From positions 124,001 to 188,000 of the forward strand of contig NZ_QLMJ01000004.1 in assembly GCF_003259845.1 (NCBI RefSeq): a stretch of DNA of 64,000 nucleotides, read 5' to 3'. Shown one piece after another: positions 60,631 through 64,000 of this stretch. A model generated the notes under the pieces. It saw nothing but the letters and a program-made list of their open reading frames with translations. It did not search any database and had not been told where the DNA came from. Positions within the stretch are counted from its first letter, which is position 1. Each line of letters starts with the position of its first letter. Position numbers and translations under genes: made by a program. This DNA is from Actinoplanes lutulentus (GTDB lineage Bacteria > Actinomycetota > Actinomycetes > Mycobacteriales > Micromonosporaceae).

Positions 60631-61767
60631 TCACTCACGAATGTCGCCGGCCAGCAACGAGGTGAGCCGAGCCGCCTGCCGCTCCCATCGCCACTCCTGC
60701 TCCACCCAGGACCGGCCGGCCTTGCCCATCGATTTCGCCCGGTCGGGGTCGCTGAGCAGGTCGACGATCCGTCCCGCGATGGCCGGCACGTCACGGCCGC
60801 CCACCACGAACCCGGTCTCGCCCTCGCGGACCGCGTCCGGTGCGCCGCCCGAGTCGCCACCGACGACCGGCAGCCCGGTGGCCGAGGCCTCCAGGTAGAC
60901 GATGCCGAGGCCTTCCACATCGAGCCCGGCCGAGCGGGTCCGGCACGGCATCGCGTAGACGTCGCCGGCCGCGTAGTGCTCGGGCAGCTCGGCCCACGGC
61001 ACCGAACCGGTGAAGACCACGTCGGCCTCGACGTCGTTCTCCCGGGCCAGCCGTTCCAGCGTCTTCCGGTACGGCCCGCCGCTGACCAGCAGCAACGCGG
61101 CCCCCGGGACGCGGCGCCGGATCTGCGGCAGCGCCCGGATCAGCATGTCCTGGCCCTTGCGGGGCACCAGCCGGGAAACGCAGACGACCACCGGCCGGTC
61201 GGTGAGCCCGTGCCGTCCGCGCACCTCGGAGCCGTCGACTCCGGGGTGGAATGTGTCCACGTCCACGCCGGGCGCGAGCCGCCGCAGGTCGGTGAGCCCG
61301 TGCAGTGCCTTGTCGAGCCGGGTCCGCTGGAAGTCACCGAGGTACGTGATGACGTCGTTGCCCCGTGCGATCCGCCGCAGCAGCCCACGGGCACCGGGCA
61401 GGGCCGCCCACCCGATCTCGTGGCCGTGGGTGATGCCGACCGCCCGCTGGATCCCGGCGTTTTTCCGCAGCCCCTGAGCGAGCAGGCCCAGCGGTGCGGC
61501 AGCGCCGAAGAGCACGGTGTCACAGCCATGCTGTTTCGCCAGCAAAGCCGCTTTCCTGGCAACCCCGGCGGTGGGCAGCAGTACCCCGGTGTCCTCGCGC
61601 ACCACCTCGAAAGGCTGCTCCGCGTCGAACGGAGCGGACCCGCGCCACTGCGAGGCGTAAACCACGATCGACCCGGCCGGCTGGCGCACCGCCAGGTTGT
61701 GCACGAACTGCTGGATGCCGCCGGGGCGCGGCGGGAAGTCGTTCGTCACGAGCAGGGTGCGGGTCAT
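60631..61767 (-). CDS. pimB: Glycosyltransferase GT4, PimB' mannosyltransferase-like
   Basis: 378 residues with the GT-B fold. TLLVTNDFPPRPGGIQQFVH is the acceptor-side start, LAPGVDVDTFHPGVDGSEVR and VVVCVSRLVPRKGQDMLIRA follow, and GLGIVYLEASATGLPVVGGD carries the E-x7-E-type nucleotide-sugar motif. The homologue Rv2188c (PimB') adds the second mannose to phosphatidylinositol mannoside using GDP-Man; the positional match supports this. ATG 61767 overlaps the M48 protease stop by ATGA-type coupling. It acts at the inner membrane surface. Confidence 0.88.
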   Translation of the reverse strand: MTRTLLVTNDFPPRPGGIQQFVHNLAVRQPAGSIVVYASQWRGSAPFDAEQPFEVVREDTGVLLPTAGVARKAALLAKQHGCDTVLFGAAAPLGLLAQGLRKNAGIQRAVGITHGHEIGWAALPGARGLLRRIARGNDVITYLGDFQRTRLDKALHGLTDLRRLAPGVDVDTFHPGVDGSEVRGRHGLTDRPVVVCVSRLVPRKGQDMLIRALPQIRRRVPGAALLLVSGGPYRKTLERLARENDVEADVVFTGSVPWAELPEHYAAGDVYAMPCRTRSAGLDVEGLGIVYLEASATGLPVVGGDSGGAPDAVREGETGFVVGGRDVPAIAGRIVDLLSDPDRAKSMGKAGRSWVEQEWRWERQAARLTSLLAGDIRE

Positions 61768-63011
61768 CAGCGGGCACCCCGGGCGTACGCACGAGCCGCG
61801 GCCATCCGCTGCACGGTGGACGGATGTGAGGCGAACATGGCGTGCTCCCAGTGCGGCGGGTCGGGGTCGGAGAGGTTCACGGTGCCGAGACGGCGCTGCA
61901 TCGCCTCGAAGGTCTCCGGGTCGCCGGTCAGGTCGAGGGCGTGCGTGTCGGCCCGGGCCTCGACGCGGCGGGAGACGAACGCCTGCGCCGGCCCCGCGAC
62001 CAGCCCGGCGATCGTGGTGAGGACGAGCAGCAGCCCGATCGCGCGCGGCTCGCCGATCGACTCGACGTCGGCGAGCCGCAGCAGCCCGCCCCACGAGCCG
62101 ATCAGGTAGAGCACGATCACCGAGGCGGCGGCACCGAGCGCGCCGATGACCGTGCCGGTGAGCACGTCGTTGTCCTTGGCGTGGCCCAGCTCGTGTGCGG
62201 TCACCGAGACCACCTCGTCGGGCGTGGCCTCGGTCAGCATCGTGTCGTAGACGACGATCCGCCGGGTCGGCCCGAGCCCCGAGACGTACGCGTTCACCGC
62301 CCTCGTCCGGCGCGACGCGTCGGCGACCAGCACGTCACGGACCGGCACCCCGTCGCGCTCGGCCAACGCGAGCAGCTCGGTGCGCAGCGGCCCCTCGGCC
62401 ATCGGCGTGAACTTGTTGAAGATCGGCTCGACCAGCACCGGCAGCACGAACGACAGCAGCACGACCAGCCCGGCCACCCCGGCCGAGGCGAACGCCCACC
62501 ACCAGTCGGGCGCGAAGTGGGTGATGGTGAAGAAGCCGGCCAGCACGAGACCGCCGAGCACGGCGCCGACCGCGTACGACTTCAGCATGTCGACCGCCCA
62601 GCCGGACCAGCTCTGGGTGGAGATGCCGTAACGCACCACGACGGTGTGCCGCCAGATCGCGATCGGCAGGGTGACCAGCTCGGTGACGAGGACGACGAGC
62701 AGCCCGCCGAACACCGCCTGGACCAGCCAGTGGTCGCCGACAGCACTGACCAGGCGGGCGCCGATCGGGGTCAGGCCGAGCACCGCCGCCATCGAGAGGC
62801 CGATCGCCATCGCGGCGTACCGGCCGGGGCGCAGCTCGCCGTGGAAGTCACGGGCCCGCTCCACCTGCTCGGCGTCGAGCCGGGAGAGGGCATCGAGCTG
62901 GTCGGCCCGGGGTGCGGGCGCGCGATGCCACGGGATTTTCGCCGCCGCGAACGCGGCCACCGCCGCGAACAGCACGACGAGCGCGGTTACGGCCCAAGCT
63001 CTCGGCGACAT
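61767..63011 (-). CDS. M48 membrane metalloprotease (CAAX protease-like)
   Basis: 414 residues with about six or seven membrane helices (VTALVVLFAAVAAFAAAKI onward). The zinc motif HELGHAKDNDVLTGTVIG is HExxH, and the third ligand region is RRVEARADTHALDLTGDPET. It resembles Ste24/CAAX prenyl protease type 1 and HtpX quality-control proteases. Probably cleaves membrane proteins; the substrate is unknown. The HExxH, EARAD and full-length helices are intact. It overlaps pimB by one base and lies 19 bp downstream of the small Cys-rich ORF. Confidence 0.9.
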   Translation of the reverse strand: MSPRAWAVTALVVLFAAVAAFAAAKIPWHRAPAPRADQLDALSRLDAEQVERARDFHGELRPGRYAAMAIGLSMAAVLGLTPIGARLVSAVGDHWLVQAVFGGLLVVLVTELVTLPIAIWRHTVVVRYGISTQSWSGWAVDMLKSYAVGAVLGGLVLAGFFTITHFAPDWWWAFASAGVAGLVVLLSFVLPVLVEPIFNKFTPMAEGPLRTELLALAERDGVPVRDVLVADASRRTRAVNAYVSGLGPTRRIVVYDTMLTEATPDEVVSVTAHELGHAKDNDVLTGTVIGALGAAASVIVLYLIGSWGGLLRLADVESIGEPRAIGLLLVLTTIAGLVAGPAQAFVSRRVEARADTHALDLTGDPETFEAMQRRLGTVNLSDPDPPHWEHAMFASHPSTVQRMAAARAYARGAR

Positions 63012-63030
63012 CTGATTATCCTAATCATGA

Positions 63031-63237
63031 TCACGCTACGTGCTTGCGGACCATGACCGGCGGCGGTGGTGTCTCCAGCAGCTCCACCTCGAATCCGGCG
63101 AGCTCGAACGTCTCGATCGCCCGCAGCTCGGCCGGTGTGAGGTCGGCCAGGCCGTCCGGGGTGTCGATGAGCGCGCTGACCAGACAGCCCTGGCACTCGG
63201 CGGTCCGCTCGGCGCAACGACCACAGTCAATGATCAT
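63031..63237 (-). CDS. Small Cys-rich protein, putative zinc knuckle
   Basis: 68 residues. MIIDCGRCAERTAECQGCLV holds two CxxC pairs (C5-C8 and C15-C18), a likely metal site. The rest, LTPAELRAIETFELAGFEVE, looks folded and ends PPPPVMVRKHVA. No known family was recognised with certainty. It is co-directional with and 19 bp upstream of the M48 gene, so probably co-transcribed. Real coding is supported by length, Cys pairs and spacing. Confidence 0.7.
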   Translation of the reverse strand: MIIDCGRCAERTAECQGCLVSALIDTPDGLADLTPAELRAIETFELAGFEVELLETPPPPVMVRKHVA

Positions 63238-63292
63238 TACCCCTCCAATGTCGCGTGACAGTCACGCTAAGCGAGGGGTATGACACTTTTCC

Positions 63293-64000
63293 TTACGACC
63301 GGGACAACCTGCGGATCAGCGAGTCGGCACCCATCGGGTACGCCCCATGCCGGCGCACCCCGTCGGCCACCTCACGGTCGGAGGAGACCACGACGACCGG
63401 GCGGCCCGGTGGCTCGGCTCGCACCAGCTGCCGGATCAGTTCGTCGGCGGTCATCCCCTTGCGGGAGAAGAGCACCCGGACCCCACGCGGGGCCGGCGGC
63501 AGCCCGTGCACCCGCTCGGCGCCGTCGAAGACCACGGTGATCTCGTCGCCGGTCTGCGCCGCGATGCCACCCAGTCCGGTGATCAGTCGCTTGCGCTGCT
63601 GTTCCAGCGACATGTCGGCGAAGCCGCGCTTGGTCACGTTGTAACCGTCGACGACCAGGTGTGCCCGCGGCAGCGCGAGCAGCTGGTCGAGCCGGCCCGG
63701 GTCGTCGGTGTCCTGCGCACGGGCGCGGGAGCGCTCCGGAGCGCTCGGTGGCTCGGCCGACGCCTCGGCCACGAAGTCGGCGGGCAGCTTGTCGGCCGGG
63801 CCAAGGGCCAGCTCGCGGCGCAGCCCGCTGGCGGCCTGCCCGATCGTTTCGAGCAGCAGCCAGAGGCGGGCGTCGTCGACCGACCGCGCGTCCTTGGCGG
63901 CCTGCTTGCCGGTGGCCGCGGCGGCTTCCGCATCGGCCAGCCGGCCACGCATCCGGCGTAGCTCCGCATCATGGTCGAGGGCGGCCCGCGCCGCCCTCCC
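63293..64000 (-). CDS. NYN/PIN-like RNA-binding nuclease-domain protein, 5' end outside window
   Basis: The frame is open to the window edge, so the start lies beyond 64000. A helical N-terminal region (RGRLADAEAAAATGKQAAKD) precedes a NYN/YacP-like domain from about 63660 downward. LVVDGYNVTKRGFADMSLEQ carries the first Asp, DEITVVFDGAERVHG the second, and VVVSSDREVADGVRRHGAYP the third. These acidic residues form the PIN-like metal site that cleaves RNA. Partners unknown. The end is 55 bp from the small Cys-rich gene. Confidence 0.88.
   Translation of the reverse strand, partial: GRAARAALDHDAELRRMRGRLADAEAAAATGKQAAKDARSVDDARLWLLLETIGQAASGLRRELALGPADKLPADFVAEASAEPPSAPERSRARAQDTDDPGRLDQLLALPRAHLVVDGYNVTKRGFADMSLEQQRKRLITGLGGIAAQTGDEITVVFDGAERVHGLPPAPRGVRVLFSRKGMTADELIRQLVRAEPPGRPVVVVSSDREVADGVRRHGAYPMGADSLIRRLSRS

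Overview
The window is high-GC DNA from an actinomycete. Dense GTG starts, start/stop overlaps, Rv2175c-, PimB'- and class II DAHP-synthase-like genes and many predicted leaderless genes point to the Micromonosporaceae (Actinoplanes-like). That placement is inferred from gene content, not from a marker gene. No rRNA, tRNA, CRISPR array, transposase or prophage gene was seen.

Layout. 0-4.8 kb: two TetR regulators, an FAD monooxygenase and a MarR/MFS efflux pair. 4.8-11.7 kb: a conserved actinobacterial core with a CDP-alcohol phosphatidyltransferase, MetF, a polyprenyl diphosphate synthase, an Rv2175c-like DNA-binding protein, a PknL-type Ser/Thr kinase with PASTA repeats and an endonuclease IV. 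11.7-18.3 kb: a LysR regulator, a glutamine-amidotransferase-like protein and a tandemly duplicated two-gene locus for secreted IPT/TIG-repeat proteins. 18.4-23.3 kb: threonine aldolase, class II DAHP synthase, a secreted GH18 chitinase and a DUF429 protein. 23.4-29.1 kb: a five-gene cassette (SCO2521/2522/2523/2524-like proteins plus a membrane protein with a PLD-like C-terminus) of unknown function. 29.2-33 kb: D-amino-acid oxidase, GNAT, ProC and a phosphofructokinase. 33.1-38.9 kb: a sugar locus with an unusual double-length ROK regulator divergent from an MFS transporter and a GH3 beta-glucosidase. 39.8-42.1 kb: a DHA2 efflux pump with a divergent TetR. 42.1-64 kb: RNase AS, a phosphotransferase-like protein, Crp, PlsC, OtsA, hydrolase/FMO, an EEP phosphatase, ROK glucokinase, an SRPBCC protein, a two-component pair, DUF4395/MarR/MFS, a thioredoxin, an ABC exporter, PimB', an M48 protease and a NYN-domain protein.

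From memory of the M. tuberculosis gene order, the relative order of metF, idsA2, Rv2175c, pknL, aroG, Rv2179c, Rv2182c, Rv2185c and pimB' homologues matches Rv2172c-Rv2188c. The chromosomal scaffold is therefore ancestral, and the TIG locus, chitinase, SCO252x cassette, sugar locus and efflux pairs look like accessory blocks inserted into it.

The most unusual non-coding feature is three gene-free islands (2.5-2.86, 38.84-39.84 and 57.22-57.93 kb), each between convergent genes. They are packed with palindromic repeats of fixed geometry: a 39-bp family (10-19-10) in all three, a 51-bp family (14-23-14) in two, and a 63-bp tandem repeat carrying a 39-bp hairpin in one. Most other convergent gene pairs in the window overlap or nearly abut.
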